Shown here in pieces: positions 8,991 through 18,088 of a DNA stretch of 64,000 nt; position 1 is the first letter of the stretch; each line of letters opens with the position of its first letter. A program made the translations under genes and the position numbers. Origin of the DNA: Cyclobacterium sp. 1_MG-2023 (lineage in GTDB: Bacteria > Bacteroidota > Bacteroidia > Cytophagales > Cyclobacteriaceae). The notes under the pieces are model-generated. The model had not been told where the DNA came from. It did no database searches and worked only from the letters and a program-made list of their open reading frames with translations. The stretch spans positions 62,001 through 126,000 of the forward strand of contig NZ_JAUOPC010000009.1 of NCBI RefSeq assembly GCF_030546805.1, read 5' to 3'.

Positions 8991-10181
8991 TCATTTTAGC
9001 TGATAAAAAGTCAAGATAATAGAATTATCATAGTTCATTTTTTCCAATGCACTGTATAAGTCTAGATTAAATTTTTTTAAACCCTTCATAAACTCGGAAG
9101 AATCAGTCCTCTTAAAAGATAAAAACGTTTCAAACTCAATAGAATTTATGAATCTATTATTGCTATCCACACCGACGGGAACGGGTAGTAAAAAACGAAT
9201 TAAACGTTGAGATTTTTTGATGGTATTTGAAGTATAAACCTGTTGGTTATTTATGTTATAGTAACCGTATAAAATCCTGTTTTTATCTGTATAACTAAAT
9301 ATAAACCAGTCTGATGTAATCTTATAACTATGATTTAGATAGGATACATTGAGATCCATTATTTCTTTATCAAACTCCTGGTGATTATATTTTTTATTCT
9401 CAGGCCAAGTATTTGCTCCAAAATTTAATTGGTAAAGTGGTGAAAGATCTGCAGGGGGAATTATTTTATAAACTAAAGACGAGGTAGGCGCATTATAATA
9501 GGTGTCTAATCCGTCTCCATTCATCCCCCCAGTGAATTCGAAATTCAAATATTTCCCCGCCTCAGGAAATTTTGCTGCTTTTCCTTTGACATTTCCATGT
9601 ATGTCAGTTATCAATAACTTATAATTTTCATTCCCATTTACGCTTACATTAAATGCGATATGATTATCGTCTAATATTGATAATGAGTTAGGGTATAGGT
9701 TACTCCCTAAATAAACTTTGTTTTTGAAATTCCCATTTAAATCATAGAAAAGCATGCTTTCATAGTCGAGGATAATGATTTCATTTCTATTTTTATGTAC
9801 AGAAAAATCATTAATTGACTTATATTCTCCTGGTCCATTTCCTTTTACACCAATTATTTTTATAAAATCACCATTTAAGGTAAATTCAAGCAAATTTGAG
9901 CTCTTTTTATCAAGCAGTAGGAGCTTTTCATCGTATTCTATAACCTTATTTACTTTAAGAATTGATTTATCAGCAGGGATGCCTTTTAAAGGCAAAAATT
10001 CAAAGCCCCTTACTTGATCAAGAATATTTCTATTAATGGCATTTTGATTAGTAACATTAACACCAATAGGGGCTTTTATGATTTTTTCCTTTTTATATTG
10101 AGATTCGTTTTTCTCCTTACAGGAAAAAGTCAGCAAACTAAATATTAAAAATACATGGATGATTTTCATCAATAGGCTCAT
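8991..10181 (-). CDS. Six-bladed beta-propeller lipoprotein
   Basis: An N-terminal lipoprotein signal ends at SLLTFSC (Cys20), so the protein is probably anchored in the outer membrane or facing the periplasm. The mature part has repeating blade-like segments such as VIEYDEKLLLLDKKSSNLLEF and GVKGNGPGEY. These are typical of the Bacteroidota 6-bladed beta-propeller (NHL-like, DUF5128-type) family. The family is abundant in this phylum and its ligands are mostly unknown. Within its minus-strand context it stands alone, between unrelated genes and with AT-rich flanks on both sides. The start is ATG 10181; the second Met at residue 5 is also possible. Confidence 0.82.
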   Translation of the reverse strand: MSLLMKIIHVFLIFSLLTFSCKEKNESQYKKEKIIKAPIGVNVTNQNAINRNILDQVRGFEFLPLKGIPADKSILKVNKVIEYDEKLLLLDKKSSNLLEFTLNGDFIKIIGVKGNGPGEYKSINDFSVHKNRNEIIILDYESMLFYDLNGNFKNKVYLGSNLYPNSLSILDDNHIAFNVSVNGNENYKLLITDIHGNVKGKAAKFPEAGKYLNFEFTGGMNGDGLDTYYNAPTSSLVYKIIPPADLSPLYQLNFGANTWPENKKYNHQEFDKEIMDLNVSYLNHSYKITSDWFIFSYTDKNRILYGYYNINNQQVYTSNTIKKSQRLIRFLLPVPVGVDSNNRFINSIEFETFLSFKRTDSSEFMKGLKKFNLDLYSALEKMNYDNSIILTFYQLK

Positions 10182-10672
10182 TTTATAGCTGTTCTAGGTT
10201 TATTTGATATAGTAATTTTAATTTTTGCACCAAACCTGTACCGAGCTTTACAGTAAAATTGGTTATGTATCCGACTATGTAATAAGATTTATCAGAATAA
10301 AAACCTTCGGAAATATACTGACAATCAGTTAATATCACTATTAATATTTACTTTTTAGTTGATTCTAAGATTTGGGAATTAGCTTATAAATTCAGCTTTA
10401 AATCTTTTTGGTAGAGATAGTATTGACCTTCGCAAAGATCTAGTTATTGTTCACAACTGCTGTACAAGATTTTTTAGCGTATTTGTTTTTTTATAAGCAA
10501 CCCTTTTTTCCGAATGTCTGATGTCAATTTTGGTCATCAGAATAATTTCTATGTCATCTCCATTAAAAAAATTATAAGTTAGCGTGGAGCTATTTATTTT
10601 TAAATTTAAAATGGATGACGAAACCCAGTCAATAATTCGGGAATATCCGAAATACCGTTGTAATTTTGTGGC
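10182..10672. other. Intergenic region upstream of ABC-F gene
   Basis: About 490 bases without a gene. A box TAATTTTG at 10661-10668 fits the Bacteroidota -7 consensus (TAnnTTTG) and lies only four bases before the ATG of the ABC-F gene. I see no good TTG at the matching -33 distance, so it may be chance or give a leaderless message. Nothing else is evident. Confidence 0.4.
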
Positions 10673-12559
10673 ATGAATTACCTTTCAGTTGATACACTTA
10701 GCAAGTCCTTTGGAGAAAGAGTCTTGTTCTCAGAAATTTCCTTCGGAATAGCCCAAGGACAAAAAACCGCTCTTGTTGGAATAAATGGGGCAGGGAAGTC
10801 CACCTTAATGAAAATCATTATGGGGGAAGAAATTGCTGATGCAGGACAAGTGGTCATCAATCAGGAAATTAAAATGGCCTATGTGCATCAAAATCCGGTT
10901 TTTGCCGGAGAGAAGAGCATCTACCAAACCATATTTGATGATCCCGACAATGAGATCATTCAAGTAATTCATGAATACCAAGCCCTAATGATCAAAGCAG
11001 AAGGTGGAGAAGACAATAGTGAAGCATTACAACCTGTTTTTGAAAAAATGGATCGGCTGCAAGCCTGGGATTTTGAGTACCAGATCAATGAAGTCTTGGG
11101 AAAGCTTGGGCTTCATGATACCGGGCTTCAAGTGTCTGCTCTCAGTGGAGGGCAGCGAAAAAGGGTTGCCATTGCCAGAGCCATTCTTCACTTCCCCGAT
11201 CTATTGCTACTCGATGAACCAACCAACCACCTGGATCTGGAAACCATCGAATGGCTGGAAGAATACCTTTCGAAGTCCAATCTCTCACTTTTAATGGTGA
11301 CACACGATAGGTATTTCTTGGACAAGGTTACCAACAATATCCTAGAACTTGAAAATGGTGAATTGTATCGGTATGCAGGCAATTACAGTTATTTTCTAGA
11401 AAAGAAGGCAGAAAGAAAAGCCAATCAGGCCACAGAACAGGAAAAAGCCAAAAGTCTTTATAAAAAGGAACTGGATTGGATAAGAAGGCAACCTAAAGCA
11501 AGAGGGACCAAAGCCAAATACAGGGTGGAGGCCTTCAATGATACCAAAGAGAAAGCCTTCAAAAAACAAGAGGAAAGAGACATTAGCCTAGAGGTGACTG
11601 CTCAAAGGCTGGGGAAGAAAATTGTAGAGATAGAGAAAATCTACAAATCATATGGTGACCTTAAACTGATTGAGGATTTTAGTTATACTTTCAAAAAAGG
11701 AGACAAAGTAGGCATAGTCGGACCGAATGGAGCAGGGAAAACCACCTTTTTGAATATGCTTATTGGTAAAAATGATCCTGACAAGGGTTCGGTTACTATT
11801 GGGCAAACCACTGCTTTTGGTTATTATAAACAAGAGGAGGATAGCTTTGATGAAACCTTGAGATTGATAGATATTGTAAAAGAAGTTGCAGAAGTGGTTA
11901 CGGTGGCCGGAGGGGCTACCATTACCGTCAGCCAATTCCTGACCCAATTTGGTTTTCCACCCAAGCAGCAACATACACACATTGCCAAGCTGAGCGGAGG
12001 AGAGAGAAGAAGGCTTCAGTTGCTACTAATTCTAGTAAAGAGCCCCAACTTCCTCATTCTGGATGAACCTACAAATGATTTGGATATCGTAACCCTCAAT
12101 ACACTTGAGGAATTTTTGGATGTATTTCCCGGATGTTTGGTGATTGTTTCCCACGATAGGTATTTTATGGATAGGCTGGTAGACCACCTATTTGTTTTTG
12201 AAGGAGATGGGCAGATCAGCGATTTCCCCGGGAATTACACAGACTTAAGAGAAAAAAAAAAAACGGCTAAAAATGTGGCGCCCAAACAGGTGGCAGAAAA
12301 AAAACCTGAGGCAACGAAAACTGCCGAAAAGGAAAGTACCAAGGCTTCCTTTAAGGACAAGAAAGAATTTGAAGAGATTTCAGCATCGCTTGAGCAATTG
12401 ACCGCCAAAAAAGATACCTATATCCAAAAGATTAACCAAGGCACGGAAGATCATGAAGAACTAATGAAGTGGTCACTGGAAATTGAAGAATTGGACAAAA
12501 AAATAGAAACCTTGGAAATGAGATGGCTGGAATTAAGCGAGCTTGATGGGATTTCCTAA
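10673..12559 (+). CDS. ABC-F family ATPase (Uup-like)
   Basis: A cytoplasmic protein with two ABC domains and no membrane segment. Domain 1 has Walker A GINGAGKS (residues 36-43), signature LSGGQRKR and Walker B LLLLDEPTNHLD. Domain 2 has Walker A GPNGAGKT near 350, signature LSGGERRR and Walker B FLILDEPTNDLD. Between them is the positively charged ABC-F linker (RRQPKARGTKAKYR). The last 90 residues are Lys/Glu-rich and coiled coil, as in Uup-type proteins. ABC-F proteins act on the ribosome: translation factors, antibiotic protection, or Uup-like roles in DNA transposition and ribosome biogenesis. The C-terminal coiled coil favours a housekeeping Uup-like member over an antibiotic-resistance type. 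Confidence 0.93.
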   Translation: MNYLSVDTLSKSFGERVLFSEISFGIAQGQKTALVGINGAGKSTLMKIIMGEEIADAGQVVINQEIKMAYVHQNPVFAGEKSIYQTIFDDPDNEIIQVIHEYQALMIKAEGGEDNSEALQPVFEKMDRLQAWDFEYQINEVLGKLGLHDTGLQVSALSGGQRKRVAIARAILHFPDLLLLDEPTNHLDLETIEWLEEYLSKSNLSLLMVTHDRYFLDKVTNNILELENGELYRYAGNYSYFLEKKAERKANQATEQEKAKSLYKKELDWIRRQPKARGTKAKYRVEAFNDTKEKAFKKQEERDISLEVTAQRLGKKIVEIEKIYKSYGDLKLIEDFSYTFKKGDKVGIVGPNGAGKTTFLNMLIGKNDPDKGSVTIGQTTAFGYYKQEEDSFDETLRLIDIVKEVAEVVTVAGGATITVSQFLTQFGFPPKQQHTHIAKLSGGERRRLQLLLILVKSPNFLILDEPTNDLDIVTLNTLEEFLDVFPGCLVIVSHDRYFMDRLVDHLFVFEGDGQISDFPGNYTDLREKKKTAKNVAPKQVAEKKPEATKTAEKESTKASFKDKKEFEEISASLEQLTAKKDTYIQKINQGTEDHEELMKWSLEIEELDKKIETLEMRWLELSELDGIS

Positions 12560-12600
12560 TTAATTGGCTAAGCTTAAGCAGACTGAGGCAAGCGGAGAAG

Positions 12601-13461
12601 TTAGATTTTTTCCAAAACAGAAACAATCAACTTGTCAACGACTCCGCTCGGGTCTGCGGAGAATTTTCCAGAGATACGATTGGCAACAATGGCATTCATG
12701 CTAAGGACCTCATGCCCCAACATTTTTCCCATGGCATAATAACCTGCGGTTTCCATTTCAAAATTGGTAAAAGGTTCATTTTGAAAAGGTTGGGTGCCTA
12801 ATAAATCGAAGATATCAGGAATTCGAGGCTTTAATCTTACTTCTCTGCCCTGTGGGCCAAAGAATCCGGGACAGGTTACTGTAATTCCAGAAGGCAGGCC
12901 TTCTCCAATTTTTTTTAATAGGTTTTCTGAACCGCTGACACAATAAGGTATAAAGGGAAGGGATAGGCATTTTTGCACGTGCTCGGCTATTTTGCTTTCC
13001 AATGCCGTTTGTGGGATGGTATAAAAAGCCATTAAGGTATCCAAGCCCACGGCCTTTGAACTGGCTAGAATACTGCCTTCGGGTAGTGTGCTTTGCATGC
13101 TTCCGGATGTGCCAATTCTGACGATATTGAGCCTTTTGTGCTTGGAATTAGGTAATCGGGATTTAAAATCCACGTTAAACAAAGCATCCAACTCCGTCAT
13201 AAAAATTTCTACATTATCCGTACCCATTCCGGTACTGATTACGCTGATTCTTTTGCCTTTGTACCAGCCGGTGTGGGTAACAAATTCTCTGTGAGCTACC
13301 TGAAGTTCTATTTTTTCAAAATGGGAAGATATTCTCTCTACGCGGTTAGGATCTCCTACAGTAATGATAGTATCTGCCACCAGCCCCGGTTTGAGGCGAA
13401 GGTGGTAAATACTCCCATCAGGATTGATGATAAGTTCCGATTCAGGTATCGGGTTGTGCAT
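12601..13461 (-). CDS. Nucleoside phosphorylase (uridine phosphorylase-like)
   Basis: PNP/UDP phosphorylase superfamily. GDPNRVERIS near residue 37, RIGTSGSMQ around 118 and FEMETAGYYAMG around 240 are the phosphate- and ribose-binding signatures. The protein catalyses phosphorolysis of a nucleoside to free base and (deoxy)ribose-1-phosphate in the cytoplasm. Base specificity is uncertain, although the sequence looks closer to uridine than to purine enzymes. The ATG lies inside the end of the upstream trhO gene (20-base overlap), so it is probably translated by coupling. It converges with the ABC-F gene without an evident terminator. Confidence 0.9.
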   Translation of the reverse strand: MHNPIPESELIINPDGSIYHLRLKPGLVADTIITVGDPNRVERISSHFEKIELQVAHREFVTHTGWYKGKRISVISTGMGTDNVEIFMTELDALFNVDFKSRLPNSKHKRLNIVRIGTSGSMQSTLPEGSILASSKAVGLDTLMAFYTIPQTALESKIAEHVQKCLSLPFIPYCVSGSENLLKKIGEGLPSGITVTCPGFFGPQGREVRLKPRIPDIFDLLGTQPFQNEPFTNFEMETAGYYAMGKMLGHEVLSMNAIVANRISGKFSADPSGVVDKLIVSVLEKI

Positions 13462-14428
13462 GTAGGCTTGCTTTTATTTTGTCAGCATTGGGTTTTTGAT
13501 ACAAGCCTTTATAGGGATTGTAACCATTGGTGTTTTTCTGGTAATAGCCTGTGCCATTATATGGCCTCTTTTGAGGAGCTGTTTTGCAACTTTCAGAGCA
13601 TGCTCCTTCCATTTCCCATCCACAGGATTCACAAATGGGAACATGAACATTGCACTCTGGGTTTGCACAGTTGACCATCCGGTCAGACAGGCTGTTGCAA
13701 ACATAACACTTGGAAACTGTTTTAGGGTTTACCTTATTTACATCCACGGCCAGCCTGTTGTCAAACACATAGCATTTACCTTCAAAGTCTTCTCCGCCGG
13801 CTTCCATTCCATATTTAATGATTCCTCCATGGAGCTGGTAGACATCTTCAAAGCCTTGCTCCAGCAAGAAAGCAGAAGCTTTTTCGCATTTTATTCCACC
13901 GGTACAATAGGTAAGTACCTTTTTGTTTTTCAGGTGTTCAAGCTCCTTTACTTTTTCCGGAAAATCCCGAAAATTGTCAATGTCAAGGCGTACGGCATTC
14001 TTAAAATGCCCCAATTCGTGTTCGTAATTTGAGCGAACATCTAAAATCACCACATCTTCCTCATCTTTCATGGCCTTGAAGGCCTCAGGCTCTAGGTGCT
14101 TGCCTGTTTTTTCTCTGGGATTGAGGTGTCGTAATCCTGAGTGGACAATTTCTTCTTTGGCTCGAACATTGATTTTCGCAAAGGCATGTTCCTGATGCTC
14201 ATCAATTTTGAATTCTGTGTCGGCAAATCTGGTGTCGCCTTTTACATAGGCCATGTACTTTTCACAGTCTTCTTTCAATCCAGAAACAGTTCCATTCAGA
14301 CCTTCTGATGAGATGATAATTCTTCCTCTTATATTGTTTTCAACACAAAATAAGTGGTGTTCTTCGCGATATGCTTCCAGATCATCTATCTGGGCATAGC
14401 AGTAATAAAGTAAGATGTTGTAATCCAT
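13442..14428 (-). CDS. trhO: tRNA uridine(34) hydroxylase, rhodanese family
   Basis: YceA/TrhO family, which hydroxylates U34 of tRNA in an oxygen-dependent reaction. An N-terminal acylphosphatase-like domain (residues 1-95) precedes a rhodanese domain (about 115-215) with the active-site loop YCTGGIKCEKA. The C-terminal tail is Cys-rich (CYVCNS, NCANPEC, CESCGWEMEGACSESC) and could bind zinc. The length fits the long form of the family. It is the first gene of a two-gene unit, since its stop overlaps the start of the nucleoside phosphorylase by 20 bases. Confidence 0.93.
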   Translation of the reverse strand: MDYNILLYYCYAQIDDLEAYREEHHLFCVENNIRGRIIISSEGLNGTVSGLKEDCEKYMAYVKGDTRFADTEFKIDEHQEHAFAKINVRAKEEIVHSGLRHLNPREKTGKHLEPEAFKAMKDEEDVVILDVRSNYEHELGHFKNAVRLDIDNFRDFPEKVKELEHLKNKKVLTYCTGGIKCEKASAFLLEQGFEDVYQLHGGIIKYGMEAGGEDFEGKCYVFDNRLAVDVNKVNPKTVSKCYVCNSLSDRMVNCANPECNVHVPICESCGWEMEGACSESCKTAPQKRPYNGTGYYQKNTNGYNPYKGLYQKPNADKIKASLHAQPDT

Positions 14429-14479
14429 AACTTAAGCCCTGTTTCCGGCAGGGTGTTATTTGTTTAATAAACGATAAAA

Positions 14480-15118
14480 CTATTTTTCTATAACCTGAGC
14501 AGGGTTGCCAAATACTGTTTGGTTATCCTCAATATCCGCTATGACTACGGATCCTGCACCTACTCTGGCATTCTTTCCTATTTTAACTCCTGAAACGATG
14601 GTCACACCTGAGCCTATAAAAACGCCTTTTCCGACGGTAACACCGGAATTAATGACAGCACCTGCGCCCACTTGAACAAAATCTCCAAGCTTAGCCTGAT
14701 GTTCTATTGTGGCATTGGTGTGTAAAATGCAATGGTTCCCAATTTCAGCTCCAGCTCCTATGGTAACTTTGGCATTGATAAAATTTCCATGACCAATGCC
14801 TGCATCTGTAGAGATATATGCCAACCTATGCAAAGCATTTACCGGTTGTGTTTTTCTCCTTTCATTCAGCAATTTTACTATGGTCTCTCTGTACTTTGGG
14901 TCATCTACTGCAACAAATGCTTCACATTTTTTCCCGATAAGCTTAAGAAAACCGTCGTCTTCAAGCTTCCCGAGGATGGCAACATTGTTAATTTCTTTTT
15001 GGTGGAGAGTGGCATCATCATCCAAAAATCCATAGACCACAGCATCATGACTATTGAATATTTCTAATGCAGGATGTGCAATTCCTTTGGCGCCGAAGAT
15101 AATGATTGGTTTTTCCAT
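14480..15118 (-). CDS. NeuD-type sugar O-acyltransferase
   Basis: The first 80 residues form a Rossmann-like PglD_N domain (IIIFGAKGIAHPALEIF). From about residue 95 on, hexapeptide repeats such as IGAGAEIGNHCIL, VGAGAVINSGVTV and IGSGVTIVSGVKI build a left-handed parallel beta helix, the trimeric acyl-CoA-dependent acetyltransferase fold. This is the NeuD/PglD family, which acetylates nucleotide sugars or surface-sugar intermediates. No other glycan-assembly gene is adjacent, so the acceptor is unknown. The repeat pattern makes the family call strong. Confidence 0.88.
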   Translation of the reverse strand: MEKPIIIFGAKGIAHPALEIFNSHDAVVYGFLDDDATLHQKEINNVAILGKLEDDGFLKLIGKKCEAFVAVDDPKYRETIVKLLNERRKTQPVNALHRLAYISTDAGIGHGNFINAKVTIGAGAEIGNHCILHTNATIEHQAKLGDFVQVGAGAVINSGVTVGKGVFIGSGVTIVSGVKIGKNARVGAGSVVIADIEDNQTVFGNPAQVIEK

Positions 15119-15171
15119 AATTTTGTTTTAGAAATACAAAATTAATGGAAATTACCAACCTATGCAAAAGA

Positions 15172-16476
15172 TCATTTTAAATTAGGTCTGAGCAAGTTTT
15201 GACCGATTTTACAATGCAAACACATGCGTTTGGAACAGTATTGATGGTACAACCCAAGCATGCCCTGGCTGTCGTAGGCATTGAGGGCCGGCCAGTCCAC
15301 AGCCTGATAAATATCGATTAGGCTATTTTTTTCTGCAGGGATTTCCTGTAGAAGGTTGAAGCATTTCTCCTGCCAAACGGAAAGGTCTGCATATCTTCCG
15401 TAGGCATACCAAAGAGGCACCACATAATTGATTATTAAAAGTCCCAGAATGTTTTGGGTTAATTTTCCTTGCGTAGCATGGGGCTTTGGCTTACCAAAGT
15501 GATAATGCTTTTTCCAGTATTCACTCACAGACAAATCAAAGGTTCTTTCAATGGATTGACTGCTGTCTAATTCATGAAGTACCAAGTCAAATAGATGGGG
15601 GCTTCGGCTGAGCAAGGCTGCAAGCTGAGCCAATCTAACAGTTGGGAAATTACTTGGCCTCACCTTCATAAATTTCCATTCTGAGGGAAAAAGGTTTCTC
15701 TTAAGAGAGTATTTGTTAAGCAAATAGTCATACTCCGCCTGCAACCCTTTTTCATAGCTTTGGCTTAAATCCAATGAAGGCGTAAACAAACCGGCCTGCC
15801 CGAAGATTAGGGCTTCAATTTGCTCAATATTCCCTGCATTTTTCTTAATTAACTTGTAAGGTAGGCTTTGCGCCAATTTTAACATGGGGATACTGTTGGT
15901 TTTAAAACCAAATGAAAAAAACAGCCATTGATAAGCTGTTTCTTCCCAATCATTCCCATTCTCTTTTAGCAGATCCAAAACCTGGTCACTTTTGCCTTGA
16001 AGGCGTTCGACGAGCGCTTTTTCCAACATGGAAAATTTCAAAATTGAAGAGAGATCAGGGAGGCTGTCCGTGCAAAGAAGCTTTTTAGTAGAACTTTGTA
16101 GTCTTTGGTAATTCCGAATTACATCCAACAATACCTTTCCTTCAAGAGCCAATGTGGGTATTAGGGTCCCATCCTTTCTTTTTACTTCTTCATCATGTTG
16201 CCAAACCACATGAAGAATTACTGCATTGTAGGCACTATCTGAGTGATGTTTATGGTTTTTCCAATCGGAAGTGCGAAGGTGAATTTCTATGTGACCATAA
16301 TGACGGATTCCTCCGAGTGAAATTTCTGCTTCTTTAAAATCAGGACCTTCGTGCTGATTATGAAAACCTATTTTATGAATGATTATGGAGCTACCTCCTT
16401 CAGTTTCCAAGGTATTTTTATCAAAATACTGGTATTTCCAAATTAGCTGAAGAAAATCCTCTTGAAAACGAAACAT
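15172..16476 (-). CDS. DUF2851 family protein
   Basis: It matches DUF2851, a Bacteroidota family of about 430 residues with no established function. Recognisable points are the N-terminal LQLIWKYQYFDKNTL, the stretch HIEIHLRTSDWKNHKHHSD and the C-terminal cysteine cluster CSKRMCLHCKIGQNLL. The N-terminal E-I-H and nearby acidic residues are reminiscent of a nuclease-like core, but that is only an impression. It has no signal peptide or membrane segment. It lies between the NeuD-type gene and pyrF on the same strand. Confidence 0.82.
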   Translation of the reverse strand: MFRFQEDFLQLIWKYQYFDKNTLETEGGSSIIIHKIGFHNQHEGPDFKEAEISLGGIRHYGHIEIHLRTSDWKNHKHHSDSAYNAVILHVVWQHDEEVKRKDGTLIPTLALEGKVLLDVIRNYQRLQSSTKKLLCTDSLPDLSSILKFSMLEKALVERLQGKSDQVLDLLKENGNDWEETAYQWLFFSFGFKTNSIPMLKLAQSLPYKLIKKNAGNIEQIEALIFGQAGLFTPSLDLSQSYEKGLQAEYDYLLNKYSLKRNLFPSEWKFMKVRPSNFPTVRLAQLAALLSRSPHLFDLVLHELDSSQSIERTFDLSVSEYWKKHYHFGKPKPHATQGKLTQNILGLLIINYVVPLWYAYGRYADLSVWQEKCFNLLQEIPAEKNSLIDIYQAVDWPALNAYDSQGMLGLYHQYCSKRMCLHCKIGQNLLRPNLK

Positions 16477-16548
16477 AGGTTTATTTCATAATTGCCTTAT
16501 GAAATTACCTAAAAATATAAAGAAAACGAAATAATTGGATTGGATATT

Positions 16549-17367
16549 TTATTTACAGTAAATATCCAGTTGCTTTGCCATTGACTCCTGAAGAAGGATG
16601 GCTTCTTTTTTGGCGGCTTCACCAAAATCTTCTCCGGAGGAGGCATAAATGATTCCTCTGGATGAATTTACCAAAAGCCCACATTGACTGTTCATTCCAA
16701 ATTTGGCCACTTCTTCCAGGCTTCCTCCTTGGGCACCAACGCCGGGAACCAGTAGAAAATGATCAGGTACCAGCTTTCTTACTTCGGCAATTGACTCTCC
16801 TCGTGTCGCCCCAACCACGTACATCATGTTTCCGGTATTTCCCCAGGCTTTGCTTTTTTCCAACACAGTTTCATAAAGTGGTTGGTTGGATTGATTTTCT
16901 ATGAATTGAAAGTCTTTACTCCCTTGATTGGAGGTGAGGGCCAATAGAATCACCCACTTCCCTTCAAATTCTAAAAATGGTCCCACACTGTCTTCTCCCA
17001 TATACGGGGCCACTGTGATGGCATCAAAATTCATCTGCTCAAAAAATGCCTTGGCATACAGTCGAGAGGTGTTTCCAATATCACCTCTTTTGGCGTCGGC
17101 TATGGTAAATATGTCTTCTGGGATATAGTCAAGTGTTTTTGCCAATGTCTCTAAACCCGCGGGTCCCATGGCCTCATAAAAGGCAAGGTTTGGTTTATAA
17201 GCCACCGCTTGGTCTTTAGTGTTGTCAATGATTGCTTTATTGAAAGCAAAAATAGGGTCCTCTTCCTTAAGCAAATGTTTAGGGATTCGCTGTAGGTCGG
17301 GATCCAAGCCGACACATAGAAAGGAGGATTTTTTCTGTATTTGGGCAAATATTTCTTGAGAAGTCAT
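16549..17367 (-). CDS. pyrF: Orotidine 5'-phosphate decarboxylase
   Basis: Last step of de novo UMP synthesis, the decarboxylation of OMP. The N-terminal [14 protein letters not shown] and the catalytic DAKRGD charged network (around residue 89) are intact. The 272-residue length and the layout match the longer (type 2) PyrF group found in Bacteroidota, Myxococcota and Mycobacteria. A barrel TIM fold is expected. pyrD, an earlier step in the pathway, lies 3 kb upstream on the same strand, although ftsK and a lolA-like gene separate them. Confidence 0.96.
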   Translation of the reverse strand: MTSQEIFAQIQKKSSFLCVGLDPDLQRIPKHLLKEEDPIFAFNKAIIDNTKDQAVAYKPNLAFYEAMGPAGLETLAKTLDYIPEDIFTIADAKRGDIGNTSRLYAKAFFEQMNFDAITVAPYMGEDSVGPFLEFEGKWVILLALTSNQGSKDFQFIENQSNQPLYETVLEKSKAWGNTGNMMYVVGATRGESIAEVRKLVPDHFLLVPGVGAQGGSLEEVAKFGMNSQCGLLVNSSRGIIYASSGEDFGEAAKKEAILLQESMAKQLDIYCK

Positions 17368-17413
17368 GGGGCAAATTTATAAAAAAGGGAATGGAAATAT
17401 TAAATCTGAGGGA

Positions 17414-18070
17414 TTACCTCAAATCAATTACCTCTACATCTTGATTTTCACCTACTTTAAATACAAAGTAATCATCCACAATCTTCACATTGGGATTCAA
17501 CTCTTTAAAAGTATATTTAAATGTTCCCCCAACATCATCTTTGATCTCCCAAGCCAATATTTCATTTTTTGCTTTATCAATGTAAAGCTTGATTCTTTTA
17601 AACCTAGCGTTGGGTTTATCTGAAGTCAGTAAAATTTCATGGGCCGGAATGCCATTTATATCACTGCTACCAATCAATTGAGAGGTGTAACCTTTTTTAT
17701 AGATGTTGTAAACATTAGAAGGGGTAAGTTCATCTGCATCATCTTCCACATTGTTTATGGTGACCTCTTTGTATTTGGAGGATTTTATTAGTGTCCAAAC
17801 CGTTTTTCCATCATTAAATATTTCTTGGTCATCAAGCGTAAGCCTGTATTTATCGCCTTTTACGGTCACATTTCCTGTATTGGTTTGGATAAGTCCTTCA
17901 TCTTCTGTGGAATAACTGTATTCAAAAAGCCCTGTGAAACCGTTAAGGTTTTTATAATTTTCGCTGACCTTAGAAAGGATTTCTATTGCTTTGGCATTGC
18001 TTTGCGCAAATAAAGCAGTGGAAAAGCAACTAAAAATGAGTACTATGGTGATTATTTTTTTACTTAACAT
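17414..18070 (-). CDS. LolA-like outer-membrane lipoprotein carrier
   Basis: A signal peptide ends ALFAQSNA. The mature chain has the LolA/LolB fold pattern: a repeated extended-strand region with FKYTFKELNPNVKIVDDYFVF at its C-terminus (two fragments: FKYTFKELNPN and VDDYFVFKV). Such periplasmic proteins ferry lipoproteins from the Lol ABC transporter to the outer membrane. I chose the ATG at 18070; an in-frame TTG four codons upstream is less likely. It starts 18 bases after the ftsK stop, an arrangement common in Bacteroidota and suggestive of co-transcription. Confidence 0.87.
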   Translation of the reverse strand: MLSKKIITIVLIFSCFSTALFAQSNAKAIEILSKVSENYKNLNGFTGLFEYSYSTEDEGLIQTNTGNVTVKGDKYRLTLDDQEIFNDGKTVWTLIKSSKYKEVTINNVEDDADELTPSNVYNIYKKGYTSQLIGSSDINGIPAHEILLTSDKPNARFKRIKLYIDKAKNEILAWEIKDDVGGTFKYTFKELNPNVKIVDDYFVFKVGENQDVEVIDLR

Positions 18071-18088
18071 GTTACAAATCAATATATT

